NCBI GenBank assembly: GCA_963800215.1
Contig: CAWCZY010000003.1
Coordinates: forward strand, 1-64,000
Reading direction: 5' to 3'
From: JAJPKK01 sp963800215
GTDB taxonomy: Bacteria; Pseudomonadota; Alphaproteobacteria; Rhizobiales; Xanthobacteraceae
DNA length: 64,000 nucleotides
The notes under the pieces were generated by a model. The model was not told where the DNA came from. It searched no databases and saw nothing but the letters and a program-made list of their open reading frames with translations. Below, one piece after another: positions 1 to 9,427 of this stretch (positions are counted from its first letter, which is position 1; every line of letters starts with the position of its first letter). Both the position numbers and the translations under genes were made by a program.

Positions 1-60
1 TCCTGCAGAAGGTGTGATGTCCCCGCGCCGAGCGCTTTTCGCTTGCACCGCCCCCTCCCT

Positions 61-140
61 GTCGTCGCCCGGCTTGACCGGGCGATCCAGTATCCACCGA
101 CCGGGAGTAACTGGATTGCCCGGTCAAGCCGGGCAATGAC
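61..140. repeat. Dispersed palindromic intergenic repeat, copy 1
   Basis: An 80-bp element with long inverted arms: CGCCCGGCTTGACCGGGCGA at the left and GGATTGCCCGGTCAAGCCGG at the right, joined through CCAGTATCC and GTAACTGG. Each arm is itself a short palindrome, so the transcript could fold as one long hairpin or as two small ones. Near-identical copies lie at 5547-5623 and 53019-53097, with diverged relatives at 7190-7292 and 26950-27038. All are intergenic. Elements of this look are common between genes in Bradyrhizobium-type genomes. Confidence 0.85.
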
Positions 141-201
141 AGTCAGAGGGTGGGGCCATCGGAAAACGCAACCCAGACTTGCCCCAGGCAGATCCAATCC
201 C

Positions 202-1733
202 ATGAACATCGAGACCGACGAAGCCGGCGGCCGGATTTCTTTTCCACCACCGGACGCAGCCTGGAGGGAGAAGACGAGATCTGCGTCTTGAGCGTCGGGG
301 TCGATATCGGCTCCTCGACCTCGCACCTCGTGTTCTCGCGCATCGTGCTGGAACGGCTCGACAGCCGTTATGTCGTGACCCAGCGCGAGACCTTCTATCA
401 GTCCGATATCCTGCTCACGCCCTATTCCTCGGAGGAAGAGATCGACGCCGATGCGCTGGGCGCGTTCTTCGAGAAGCAATACGAGAACGCCATGGTCGAT
501 CCCGACGAGATCGACGCCGGCGCGCTGATCCTCACCGGCGTCGCGGTCCGCCGCAGCAATGCGCGGCAGATCGGCGAATTGTTCGCGCGCCAGGCCGGCA
601 AGCTCGTCGCGGTCAGCGCCGGCGACAATCTCGAAACGGTGATGGCGGCCTACGGCTCCGGCGCGGTCGCCCGCTCGATCCGCGACCATGCGCCGGTGAT
701 GAACGTCGATGTCGGCGGCGGCACCTCCAAGATCGCGGTGTGCGACGACGGCCAGGTGATCGCGATCACCGCGGTCGATGTCGGCGCCCGCCTCGTCTGC
801 ACCGACGCGCTGGACGGATCACGCGGCTGGAGGAGGCCGGCCGCCGGTTCGGCGACGACCTCGGCCTCGAGCTCGAAATCGGCGCCATGCTCGCCCCCGA
901 CGACGCGCGGCGGCTCGCCGCCCGCATGGCCGACAGCCTGTTCGATGCCATGAAGGGCGGCGCGCCCAAGCTCGGCGCCACCGGCCTGTTGCGCCTCGAT
1001 CCCCTCGCCTGGCGCGGCAGCCGTCGACCAGGTGACGTTCTCCGGCGGCGTCTCGGAATACGTCTATGGCTGGGAGACCGAGAGCTTCGGCGACCTCGGC
1101 AGCCTGCTCGCCGCCGAAATCCGCGCGCGCGTCGCCGCCTGGGGCGCGCGGCTGGAGCCGCCGGCCCAGGGCATCCGCGCCACCGTGATCGGCGCCTCGC
1201 AATATACCACGCAGGTGAGCGGCAGCACGATCTTCGTCTCCCCCCACAGCGCGCTGCCGCTGCGCAACGTGCCGGTCATCGCGCCGGGCCTGCCGCTGGA
1301 GGGCGAGACCGTCGATGCCGATGCCGTCGCCGCCTCGATCCGCACCGTGCTGCGGCATCTCGATCTCGGCGACGCCGATACGCCAGTCGCGATCTTCGTG
1401 CCGTGGCAAGGCTCGGCGACGTTCCACCGGCTCGACGCCTTCTGCCGCGGCGTCGCCGAGGGCCTGAGCGACGTGCTGGCGCGCGGCCATCCCATCGTGC
1501 TCGCGGGCGACGGCGACGTCGGCGGCCTGATCGGGATTCATTTCCGCGAGGAGATGAAGCTGACGAACCCGGTGGTCTCCATCGACGGCCTCGAACTCAA
1601 GCAGTTCGACTACATCGACATCGGCGAACTGCTGGAGAGCTCCGGCGCGGTGCCGGTGGTGATCAAGTCGCTGATCTTCCCGGCCAGCGCCGCGCTCGGC
1701 CAGGAATGGATGGCGCGCGAGGAGCCGCAGTGA
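202..1733 (+). CDS. eutA: Ethanolamine ammonia-lyase reactivating factor EutA (three apparent frameshifts)
   Basis: EutA is an actin/Hsp70-fold ATPase that reactivates adenosylcobalamin-dependent ethanolamine ammonia-lyase by exchanging damaged cofactor. Visible are the phosphate-binding segment VGVDIGSSTSHLVFSR (from about 297), a second ATPase motif NVDVGGGTSKIAV (about 703), TFSGGVSEYVYGWE (about 1035) and a conserved C-terminal half ending at 1733. The reading frame breaks near 234, 817 and 1015. Conceptual joining gives the full family length of about 510 residues with an N-terminus starting MNIETDEAGGR at 202. The indels sit in short homopolymers or GC-rich runs and restore each other, which suggests sequence error. 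No eutB or eutC follows, because the next gene is convergent. They may lie upstream of the window. Family assignment is firm; start is inferred. Confidence 0.88.
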
Positions 1734-1800
1734 GGCAGAAGGGCGCGGAAGGATAGAGTTGCAAGCGCCGGCGCTCCTGACGCTTGCGTTCGTAGCCTGC

Positions 1801-2730
1801 TCAGAAATCCGGCTTGTCCGCATGCGGGAAGTCCGAATCTTTGTTGTTATGGAATGAAAACGTGTTTTCCGCGCAGACCGCTTCCGGGAATTCGCCGCTT
1901 TCGCGCAGATATATCATGGTCGCGTGCCACGGCGTGGTGAAGGCGCCTTCATCCTCGATCGTGAAAAGGACCTGCAGGTATTTGTCCTTGTAGTCGGGGT
2001 CATAGGGTCCGCCGGCCCGCCAATTCTCCTTGGCCCCGCGTTGCATCGCGTCTTTCGCGTCGTCGTAGTCGACCAGGCGATAGCGCTCCGACACGTGCAG
2101 CTTCTCGGTGTAGGGCGTGCCGAACAGGTCGATCATGGCAAACGGACGATCGGTCCGCACGCCCAAGGTGTCGATCACCAGCGTATCGCCTTCGTAATGG
2201 CCGACGGCATCCCCATACCAGGACGGCGTCAGCTTCGCCGGGTGCGGCTGGTTCATGCGCACGTGGCGGACTTCGTGATTCTCGTTGAACAGCATCACGA
2301 TCTGGTCCGGACCCTGCAGCATCTGCATGGCCGCATGCTTGAAAAGGTAGGGCACAGGTTCGGGCCAGCATGTGTTGGACGGGCTCGGGAAGGTTATGCC
2401 CGCCAGGGACAGTTCGCCTTTCTTCTTCACGACGTCTGCGGCCCAGGGCTGCAAGATCGGGTTCTTGTAATCACCGACCAGCGAGCCGTAGTCGCTCACC
2501 CCAGTACCCTTTTCGCGCGACAAATTCGTAACCGGACCGGGACCCGACGCCGGTGGTATGAACCAGGGAAGGTTCCCGTGACGCCATATGCCCGAGAAAT
2601 CCGGGACGGACAGGGTATCATGGGCACTGATTTTAGCGGGCGAAGCAGTGGGCGCCACCTGTTGCCCCAAGGCCGGGGTAGCAACCGCCGCCATCGTCAC
2701 CAGTAACAGCAAATGCCGTCGCACGTCCAT
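1801..2730 (-). CDS. Secreted protein of unknown function (FSGIW family)
   Basis: About 309 residues beginning with a cleavable signal peptide (VRRHLLLLVTMAAVATPALG), so it is probably periplasmic. After the signal come VPDFSGIWRHGN, a cysteine-containing NTCWPEPVP segment, NENHEVRHVRM and GHYEGDTLVIDTLG. The same order of motifs (DFxGxW, Cys-Pro segment, histidine/arginine strand, acidic Gly-rich segment) recurs in the protein at 12231-13064, so the two look like distant paralogues. The ATG at 2730 is preferred over 2736 because GAGGG lies about nine bases in front of it. I do not recognise an enzyme family. The gene is convergent with eutA and has no obvious operon partner. Confidence 0.75.
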   Translation of the reverse strand: MDVRRHLLLLVTMAAVATPALGQQVAPTASPAKISAHDTLSVPDFSGIWRHGNLPWFIPPASGPGPVTNLSREKGTGVSDYGSLVGDYKNPILQPWAADVVKKKGELSLAGITFPSPSNTCWPEPVPYLFKHAAMQMLQGPDQIVMLFNENHEVRHVRMNQPHPAKLTPSWYGDAVGHYEGDTLVIDTLGVRTDRPFAMIDLFGTPYTEKLHVSERYRLVDYDDAKDAMQRGAKENWRAGGPYDPDYKDKYLQVLFTIEDEGAFTTPWHATMIYLRESGEFPEAVCAENTFSFHNNKDSDFPHADKPDF

Positions 2731-2919
2731 GTCCATCTTCCCTCATGGTTTGCTCAGCTTGCGCTCCCTGGTCCCGGCGCGGCCGCGCTCGATCCTATGT
2801 CAAAAGTGACAACCGTGCACCACTGAGCCGACAGCTGTGAGAGGTCCGTGGGAGCTGCTTGAATGCTGATTTGGCCGCTGCTGCCAGCGGCCGGGGGAGG
2901 CGAGCCCCAGGCACACGCG

Positions 2920-4568
2920 TCATTGTTTCGCTTCGGGGGTCGGCTGTGCCTCTGGGCTCGGCTTTGCCTCGGAGTCCGGCTTCGCTTCGGCGCCCGGACT
3001 TGCTTCGGGGCTCGGACTTGCTTCGGGGCTGGGACCTGGTTCGGGATTCGGCGCATCGGACAGCGGGCGCTGGACGCCCCAGCCGACCCGGAACAGCGGC
3101 AGGCGGCCCTGCACCGTGCGTTCGAACGCGTGGGGGACCTCGGCGACGAGGTCGGGAAAGTGCGTTCCGATCTCGGTCGGCACCGACACCTGGTTCTCGA
3201 CGCCGGGCCACACGACGACCGCGCCCTTGCGGCGGATGTCGGCCATGGTGACCCAGGGCGAGCGCTCCGGATTCGCATCGAAATAGAGGCTGGGGCGCTG
3301 GGGGGCGCCGAGCGCGACCAGGGCGGAGATGCGGGTGTCGCCGCCGACGATGGTGAGCGGTGCGCCGGTGCGCCGCTGGAAACTCTCGGAAAAGTACTGG
3401 CCCATGGCGTTCGCGGGCCGGGACACGTCGACGCTGGACAGTCCCGTCCACGGCAGCAGCAGGATGCCGGCGGCCGCGACGAGCGGCGGCGTCAGCAGCA
3501 GCACCGCCCATGCGATGCCGACCATGCGCGGCCGATGCCAGGGGATGGCATTGCCGGCGAGGACGATGATCGCGAGCCCGGACAGCACGAGATGGGGCGC
3601 GATCCCGCCGACCGGCTGCCGTTCGCCCAGGAGGACGGCGACGGTCACCGCGGTGAGGCCGGGGGCGAGCGCGAAGAAATAGACGAAGTTCCGGGCGAAA
3701 GGATCGGTGAAGCTGCGCACGAACACCGGCACCTTGTCCTCGGTGCGCAGATGCCACTTGCTCCCCAGCGCGACCAGGATGATCAGGCCTACATGGGCGA
3801 GGAAGATCGCCTCGAACAGGCCGAGCCAGTCCTTGAGGTAGGCGACGGGCGCTTCGCCAGCGGGCAGGGGGCGCAAGCGCGAGGGTCGCGATGCCGTTGT
3901 TGAGGTCGAGCCAGATCAGGTGCGGAAACAGCACGACCACGATCATGATGCTGGCGAGCCAGGGATCGAGGGAGCGCAGCGCCCGCCGCCCGCGCCGCGT
4001 GGCGGCCAGGAACACGACGATCAGCGCCAGGAGGATGAGGCCGGCATAGGTCGTGAGCGTCAACAGGCCGAGTTCCAGGCCCAGCACGAACCAGGACGAC
4101 CCGGTGGCGCTCGCCGATGGCGCGCCACAGGCTGAGCAGCGACAGCGCCACCAGCGGCATTGCCAGGATCGACGGGCCGAAATTCGGCGTCGGCGCCGAG
4201 AAGGCGGAGATGCCGACCATCAGCAGGACCGCGAAGGTGGCATGATGAATACCCACGATGGCGCGCCCCAGGGTGAACACCGCCCAATAGGTGACGAGCA
4301 CGCAGACCTGCGCCAGCAGGTAGACCGCCAGCGTACCGCCGGCGGCGTAGGCGATGTCGGCGAGCCAGAAGGCGAGCGGCGGGCCGAAATAGCTGCCGAG
4401 CTGGAATTCATGGCCGACCGCCAGCACGATCGGCAGATCGCCCGGCGGCGAGGAGAAGAACAGGGAGGGAAACACCCACCACAGCACCGTCTGGATCAGC
4501 GCCACCAGCCAGAACGTCAGCCGCGGCTGCGAGCGCAGCAGTTCGACGATGATGGAGGTGTGGAGCAT
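2920..4568 (-). CDS. GT39/ArnT-like membrane glycosyltransferase (two apparent frameshifts)
   Basis: Reconstructed length is about 550 residues with some ten hydrophobic helices. The order is typical of dolichyl/undecaprenyl-phosphate-sugar transferases of the GT39/PMT/ArnT type: an acidic first loop after helix 1, GHEFQLGSYFGPPLAFWLAD, then multiple helices and a C-terminal periplasmic domain. Such enzymes move a sugar from a lipid-phosphate donor to lipid or protein acceptors outside the membrane. The frame shifts near 4095 and 3878, and both breaks rejoin hydrophobic segments cleanly. The last 40 residues form a low-complexity tail built of PSPEA/PEAKP units. A dispersed element (4587-4636) lies about 20 bp before the start. 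Donor and acceptor cannot be told from sequence. Confidence 0.72.
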
Positions 4569-4586
4569 TCGGCGTGCCTACCAGGT

Positions 4587-4636
4587 GGTCTGACCCCAAC
4601 ATTCGGTTCCCAAATGTTCGGGACAAGTCAGCCCAC
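4587..4636 (-). repeat. Upstream element, copy A (GTGGGCTGACTTGTCCC...GTTGGGGTCAGACC)
   Basis: Read on the minus strand, the block starts GTGGGCTGACTTGTCCC and ends GTTGGGGTCAGACC, with an imperfect inverted repeat between (GAACATTTGG / CCGAATGTTGGGG). The same outer sequences occur at 37625-37664, and a weaker version occurs at 29759-29797. All three lie within about 20-90 bp of a start codon and in the same orientation relative to the downstream gene (here the GT39 gene). It could be a shared regulatory element or a small dispersed repeat. Confidence 0.7.
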
Positions 4637-4665
4637 CAACTAACTGAGGTAGTGGGGCGACTGAT

Positions 4666-4691
4666 CCAAACAGATGGAACCATCTGTTTGG
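4666..4691. repeat. Perfect 12-bp inverted repeat
   Basis: CCAAACAGATGG and CCATCTGTTTGG are exact reverse complements separated by AA. The palindrome lies between the 3' end of rnhB (which reads away from it) and the upstream element of the GT39 gene. There is no T-run on either side, so it is a poor intrinsic terminator. An operator or a mobile-element end remnant are alternatives. Confidence 0.6.
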
Positions 4692-4749
4692 GTCGCGCCA
4701 CTGCGGGACGGGGCAGATAAGCGCGCGCCGGGCCGGGAAGCAACCTCGT

Positions 4750-5466
4750 TCACCCGATCAGATCGTCGTCGGGGGAACCCGCCGCGGCATCGCCATAGGC
4801 CGCAGCGACCGGCGCAAAGCCGCGGCGGTGATGGATGGTCGGGCCGAGCTGCGCCAGGGCGCGGAAATGCTCAGGCACGCTGTAGCCCATGTGGCGCTCG
4901 AAGCCGTAGCCGGGATGGGCGGCGCCGACCTGCATCATCAGGCGGTCGCGCACCACCTTGGCGACGATGGAGGCGGCGGCGATGGAGAGCACCAGGGCAT
5001 CCCCGGAGATCACCGCCTCGCAGTCGCAGCCGGCCTCGATGCGGTCGCGGCCGTCGACGAAGACCAGCCGCGGCCGCACCGGCAACGCCGCGACCGCGCG
5101 CGCCAAGGCCCACAGCGAGGCCTGCCTGATGTTGTCGCGGTCGATGCGGGCGCGCGAACCGAAGGCGACGCCGACTTGCGCCGTCGCGCAGATGCGTGCG
5201 TACAGCTTTTCGCGCTGCGCAGCGGTGAGCTTCTTGGAATCGTCGAGGCCGCGCGGAATCCGCCTGGAGTCGAGTATGACGGCGGCGGCGACCACCGGCC
5301 CCGCCAGCGGACCACGGCCCGCCTCGTCGCATCCCGCCACCGGAAACACGCCACGCTTGATCGCGGCGCGCTCGCGCTTGAAGCTCGGACGCAGCGGCTC
5401 CTCGCCCAGCGGCAGGCGCGGCGCGGCCTCGCGGCGTGTTCGGGATGGAACGGGAGTGCGACTCAT
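4750..5466 (-). CDS. rnhB: Ribonuclease HII
   Basis: RNase HII removes ribonucleotides and RNA from RNA-DNA hybrids in the cytoplasm. The family signature GCDEAGRGPLAGPVVAAAV is intact, followed by LDDSKKLTAAQREKLY and the later acidic segments with FVDGRD and SIVAKVVRD. These supply the catalytic carboxylates. ATG 5466 (MSRTPVPSRT) is chosen: an upstream in-frame ATG at 5541 would add a tail without homology and run into the repeat at 5547. The protein has a short basic N-terminal extension before the domain, usual in this group, and a short acidic C-terminal tail. Single gene with no clear operon. Confidence 0.95.
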   Translation of the reverse strand: MSRTPVPSRTRREAAPRLPLGEEPLRPSFKRERAAIKRGVFPVAGCDEAGRGPLAGPVVAAAVILDSRRIPRGLDDSKKLTAAQREKLYARICATAQVGVAFGSRARIDRDNIRQASLWALARAVAALPVRPRLVFVDGRDRIEAGCDCEAVISGDALVLSIAAASIVAKVVRDRLMMQVGAAHPGYGFERHMGYSVPEHFRALAQLGPTIHHRRGFAPVAAAYGDAAAGSPDDDLIG

Positions 5467-5546
5467 GGCGCGATCCTGGCGAAATCGCGTACGGACCGCA
5501 AGCGGTGCGGCCTGATGCATTTCCCGATTAGCCTGATTCAATTGGT

Positions 5547-5623
5547 GTCATCGCCCGGCTTGACCGGAATCCAGTACTCACGGTCGGTGTTTACTGGATC
5601 GCCCGGTCAAGCCGGGCGATGAC
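5547..5623. repeat. Dispersed palindromic intergenic repeat, copy 2
   Basis: The element begins GTCATCGCCCGGCTTGACCG and ends GGTCAAGCCGGGCGATGAC, with CCAGTA and TACTGG inside. It is the same family as 61-140 and 53019-53097. The left arm has lost the GGGCG part of its inner palindrome relative to copy 1. It sits between rnhB and the next gene, both on the minus strand. Confidence 0.85.
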
Positions 5624-5654
5624 AGCAAAGTGTGAATTGATGCCATCGTTTTCG

Positions 5655-6008
5655 TCATCGGCCCTCGTGACCGATTTGCCTGCGGCCCGGCCCCGACGGC
5701 GGTTCCGACATCATGCGGCCCGCGTTGCGGAAAAACGAAAACCAATACAGGAGAAGCAAGATCGGCACGCCGACGTCGTAGAGCGTGTCGAGACCGGGGA
5801 TCGGCTCGATGGGAATGGCGATGGCTCCCGCCGCGGCGGTCGCCCCGACCCGGTAGCTCAACGCCGTCAACACGCGCTTGAGCGGATTGTCGTTGGGCAA
5901 TTTAGAGACGACCACGACGAGCGCGATGAGCAGCGCCGTCATCACGGCCACGAAGATGAGCAGGTCCCGGAAGATTTCGGTGATCGCCGACAGCACTTCC
6001 ATGCCCAT
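5655..6008 (-). CDS. Small inner-membrane protein, unknown function
   Basis: A 117-residue protein with two to three hydrophobic helices: about residues 12-36 (LLIFVAVMTALLIALVVVV), 55-66 and 80-95 (VGVPILLLLYWFSFF). The segment IPIEPIPGLDTLYDVGVPIL recalls short membrane proteins of the DUF1232/YkvA type, where PID or PIPG precedes a helix, but the match is too weak to assign. A basic C-terminus (GRRQIGHEGR) is probably cytoplasmic. Codon use matches its neighbours, and it reads in the same direction as the VOC gene upstream, 28 bp away, so it may be the last gene of the DoxX-VOC operon. Confidence 0.65.
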   Translation of the reverse strand: MGMEVLSAITEIFRDLLIFVAVMTALLIALVVVVSKLPNDNPLKRVLTALSYRVGATAAAGAIAIPIEPIPGLDTLYDVGVPILLLLYWFSFFRNAGRMMSEPPSGPGRRQIGHEGR

Positions 6009-6036
6009 GTTCTCCGAACGACGGACCGGCCGACGG

Positions 6037-6577
6037 TCACGCCGCCTTGGCGTCCGCCAGCAGCGCCTTGAGGTTCAACGCTGCGTTGTTCATGGCGAGC
6101 GTTCCATCGGGGTTGCGGGGCCACTGCGCCTCCGGCTTGTCCCAATAGAGTTCGACGCCATTGCCGTCGGGGTCGCGCAGATAGAGGGCCTCGCTCACGC
6201 CGTGGTCGGCCGGACCGTCGAGCGCAATACCGGCCGTAATGAGCCGCTGCAGGGCTTCGCCGAGATCGGCGCGGGTCGGATAGACGATGGCCACGTGATA
6301 GAGGCCGGTGGTGCCCGGCGCCGGCGGCGGAGCCGCCGCGGCTCTCCCAGGTGTTGAGGCCGATGTGATGATGATAGCCGCCGGCCGAGAGGAAAGCTGC
6401 CTGCTTCCCGAAGCGCTGCATCAGCTCGAAGCCGAGCACGCCGATGTAAAAGCCGAGCGCACGGTCGAGATCGGCGACTTTGAGATGGACATGGCCGATG
6501 CGCGCGCCCGCATCGATCGGGCGCGGCGCCGTGGCGATGGGCTTGAGCTTGGCCGGCATTGCATCAGGTGCGGGCAT
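6037..6577 (-). CDS. VOC (glyoxalase/dioxygenase superfamily) protein, one apparent frameshift
   Basis: Two beta-alpha-beta-beta-beta halves are visible. The first begins GHVHLKVADLDRALGFYIGV with HHIGLNTW. The second contains LYHVAIVYPTRADLGEAL and DPDGNGVELYWDKPE. The metal-type residues of the superfamily (His in GHVHL, His in HHIGLN, Glu in GVELYW) are present. The frame changes near 6335, inside a GCC/GGC run, and the two parts together make a normal-length protein of about 180 residues. Its ATG lies inside the 3' end of the doxX gene (14 bases overlap), so the two are probably translationally coupled. The substrate is unknown; such DoxX-VOC pairs often accompany thiol or quinone detoxification. 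Confidence 0.82.
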
Positions 6578-6995
6578 AGTGTCCTCCGGTCGCGGCGGAG
6601 CTGCGGAACCGGCCCTCCAGGCTGAAGGCACCGGCGCCCGCGGCGGCAAGATACAGGAAAATGAAGCAGAACAGGATCGCCGCGTCGCCGCCATTCACCG
6701 CGGGGTAGATGCTCTGCGGGGCATGGAACATCCAGTAGCCGACCGCCATTTCGCCCGAGGCGATGAAGGCGGCAGCGCGGGTGAACAGGCCCAGCGTGAT
6801 CAGCGTGCCGGTCACGACCTCGATCACCGCTCCGGCTCCCATCACGCTGAGAAGCTCCTGCTGGCCGGGGGCGGCGCCGGGCGGAAATCCGAACAGCTTG
6901 ACGAGGCCGTGGGACAGAAACAGCACGCCGGCGACGATGCGCAGTGCCGCGAGCAGGTAGGGCTCGAAACGGGTCAGTTCGGTCGAATTGGTCAT
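6564..6995 (-). CDS. DoxX family membrane protein
   Basis: About 143 residues with four hydrophobic helices. The DoxX hallmarks are ALRIVAGVLFLSHGLVKLFG at the start, a TLGLFTRAAAFIASGEMAVG segment in the middle and a hydrophobic C-terminal helix (ILFCFIFLYLAAAGAGAFSLE). ATG 6995 (MTNSTELTRF) is chosen because AAGGAAG precedes it; the in-frame ATG at 7061 lacks a good ribosome site. DoxX proteins act in the inner membrane with quinones or thiosulfate/thiol redox partners. The VOC gene overlaps its end. Confidence 0.9.
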   Translation of the reverse strand: MTNSTELTRFEPYLLAALRIVAGVLFLSHGLVKLFGFPPGAAPGQQELLSVMGAGAVIEVVTGTLITLGLFTRAAAFIASGEMAVGYWMFHAPQSIYPAVNGGDAAILFCFIFLYLAAAGAGAFSLEGRFRSSAATGGHYART

Positions 6996-7189
6996 GGTGG
7001 CTTCCTTTCGGGGGTTTCCGGCAAAGGAAAATGCCGCTGGCCCCCCAAGTAGTCGCGCCAAGGCCGGTTGATAACCCCCTATTTTGCCTCAGTGTATTTC
7101 CAAATCTGGAAACAATGGGCCTGCTTTGGATCGCATTGAGGAAATTCGCGGATTTGCTGCCGTGGCGGTCTCCACATGCCCTCTCCACA

Positions 7190-7292
7190 GTCATCACCGG
7201 GCTTGTCCCGGTGATCTCGATTACAGGACAGGCATTTGCTGGCGCACCCGTGCCTGCACAAGCGAGATAGCCGGGACAAGCCCGGCTATGAC
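7190..7292. repeat. Dispersed palindromic repeat, diverged copy (GGGCTTGTCCC type)
   Basis: Inverted arms GTCATCACCGGGCTTGTCCC and GCCGGGACAAGCCCGGCTATG enclose a smaller inverted pair, GGCGCACCCGTGCCTGC around CAGGCATTTGCTGG. It resembles copies 1-3 in layout but uses GGGCTTGTCCCGG in place of CCCGGCTTGACCGGG. It separates doxX from the propeller gene and accounts for most of the 333-bp gap 6996-7328. Confidence 0.7.
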
Positions 7293-7328
7293 GGCGTTGT
7301 GCGTGGCGCTAATCCTGCGCGGTGTCTC

Positions 7329-9007
7329 CTAATCCAGCGGCTGCAGCTTCACGATCGCGGCGCCGTGATTGTTGCCGAACCAGACGCTCACCGGGGTCGT
7401 GGAGTCGTCGACATAGAGGTTGCGGATATTGGTGTTCGCCGGCAGCGGATATTCCGTGATCTCGCCGGTCTTGGAGTTGATCCGCGCGATGCGGTCGGCC
7501 GCCATTCCGCCGGTCCAGACGTCGCCGTTCTTGTCGGCCTTGGCCTGGTAGGGCATCGACCACTTGGTGGGCAGGTTCCATTCCTGCAGCTTGTTGGTCC
7601 TGGTGTCGAGCATCGCGACATTGTCGACCGCGTATTCGGCGAACCACAGCCGCCCGTCCTTGTCGAACTCGCCGCGGCGCGGCCGCGAGCGGTCGGTGAA
7701 GGTCTGGACGAAGGAGTATTCGCCGGTCTTGGCGTCGATGCGGCCGATGGCGCGGTCGCTGAAATCGGCGATGTAGAGATTGTTCTGCGCGTCGGGGAAG
7801 ATTTCGTAGATCGAATGCGGCCGGCCGGCGAGCGGCGAATCCGGCTTGATGTCCTTGAACGGCGCGAAATTCTCGAACTTGCCGGTCTTGAGATCGACCC
7901 GGTAGACCGAGGTCGAGGCGACGTCCTGGATCCACAGCTTGCCGTCGACATCGGAGGATTGCGGCGCGACGAACGCCTGCTGCGAGCTGTCGCGATTGAA
8001 TTCGGGCGCCACCGGCAGCATCGTGAACGACTTGGTCGCCTTGTCGAACTTCGCCGCGCCCGCCTGGTACATCAGCGAAATCCAGTAATTGCCGTCATGG
8101 TCGCGCTCCAGGCTGAGGGTTCCCTTGGCGGCATTCTGCTTGAGGATCGGGACCGGGAACGACGCGACCTCGCCGGTCTTGGGATCGAGGCGGCCGAGCA
8201 GCGGATCGCCGAAATAGGTGAAATAGACGCCGCCGTCCGGATCGACCATCACGTCGTGGGGCTGGTCGGTCTGCTTGGGCAGCTTGTAGGTCGTGACGAT
8301 GGCGCGGGTGCCTTTGCCGCTCACGCGTTTGAGCGTCTTGAGGTCATAGGGGAACGTGTCCGACGCGCTCAGGTTGACGGTGGCGAGATATTCCGCGAGC
8401 CGCTTGCAGGCGCTCGGGCTGCTGCACCAGGAGGCCCGTGGGCTCGCCGGAGCGCAGTTGCGGCGCCAGCGGCGTCGTGTTCTGGGCATAGCGCAGCATG
8501 CGCGGGATGGTCTGCACCCACTCCTCGGCCGTATGATTGGAGCGCGCGATGCGCTCCAGCGTGTGGCAGCTCATGCAGTCGGCGACGAGGCGCTTCTCGG
8601 CGTCGGTGCCGGGCCAGCTCGCGAGCCATTCGGCGCTGGTCATCTGGGCGACGAGGTTTCGCGTCTTCTTGAGCTTGATGTCGGCGGTCGCGGTCTGCTC
8701 GGGCTGCGACGGTCGCCGTCGGCTTGCCGTCGAGATCATAGCCGATGGCGCGGATCGTCAACGTGTAGGCCCCGGGGCTCAGCCGGTCCGCCGGGAAGCT
8801 GTAGCGCCCCTGCTCGTTGGTGGTCGCGGTCACCGTGATGGTCGAATTCGCCTTGGCCGCCGTCACCGGCACGCCCTCCATGGGGGCTCCGTCCGGCGCG
8901 CGCACTTCGCCCGCCAGGGCCGGCTGGTTCTGCGCCCAGGATTTGCCCTGCCAGGAGACGACCGCGACTCCGGCCGCGAGCATGGCCGCGTAACGTTTCA
9001 GCCGCAT
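7329..9007 (-). CDS. Secreted Vgb-like beta-propeller protein with N-terminal carboxypeptidase-regulatory-like domain and CxxCH motif (two apparent frameshifts)
   Basis: Reconstructed length is about 560 residues. A signal peptide (MRLKRYAAMLAAGVAVVSW) is followed by a beta-sandwich of the carboxypeptidase regulatory type (ALAGEVRAPDGAPMEGVPVT, TNEQGRYSFPADRLSPGAY). A helical stretch then carries DCMSCHTLER, a single c-type haem-binding site. From about residue 190 to the end is a virginiamycin B lyase/streptogramin lyase-like propeller with repeated units such as GRLDPKTGEVASFPVP and IGRIDAKTGEYSFV. The frame breaks near 8710 and 8408, each rejoining conserved sequence. Propeller proteins of this composite type are exported in soil bacteria; most have no known substrate, and antibiotic lyase activity should not be assumed. 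It seems to be monocistronic. Confidence 0.75.
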
Positions 9008-9427
9008 GGCATTTTCCCCTGACGATGAACGGACGGCGCTTCGAACGAAGGGAAAATCGTATCACGTATCGCCCGCCTGCCAAGACGGAGTCTGCTTGGG
9101 GTCCTGATTTTCTGTCCCGTCTCGTCAAACCGAGACACGATCCCATTTTGCATGGGGCCTACTTTGCATGGGGTTGTTTTTAAGAAAATCAAAACCTCCC
9201 GGCCCTCGGCGCCCCGTCGGCGGCGCTCCCGTGCTAGTCACACGAACAGCCTTCCCTCCCGCCGCCCCTGCTCGACAGCGCCGGCGAGGGATAAGCTATT
9301 CGCGGTGAGGCGGAGCGGCGCAGTCCAGCCGCCTTCCTGTTCCTCGCGCGATGCGGCATAGTATCGGCGACCGGCGGCCGCGATCCCGCGCGAGCCCGCA
9401 TATGAGCCGCCGGCGAGGGAGGGTGAG
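9008..9427. other. Intergenic region between divergent genes
   Basis: About 420 bp without a supportable gene, between the divergently transcribed propeller gene and the MmgE/PrpD gene. It contains a short direct repeat (TTTGCATGGGG twice, about 9147-9174) followed by an A/T-rich stretch GTTGTTTTTAAGAAAATC, the most promoter-like part. No hairpin terminator or tRNA was seen. Confidence 0.5.

Noticed and set aside
4666..4691. Intrinsic terminator for rnhB
   Set aside because: Perfect inverted repeat but no T-run on the minus strand side.
7329..9007. Virginiamycin B lyase resistance gene
   Set aside because: The propeller resembles Vgb, but extra domains and a haem motif make antibiotic-lyase function unsupported.
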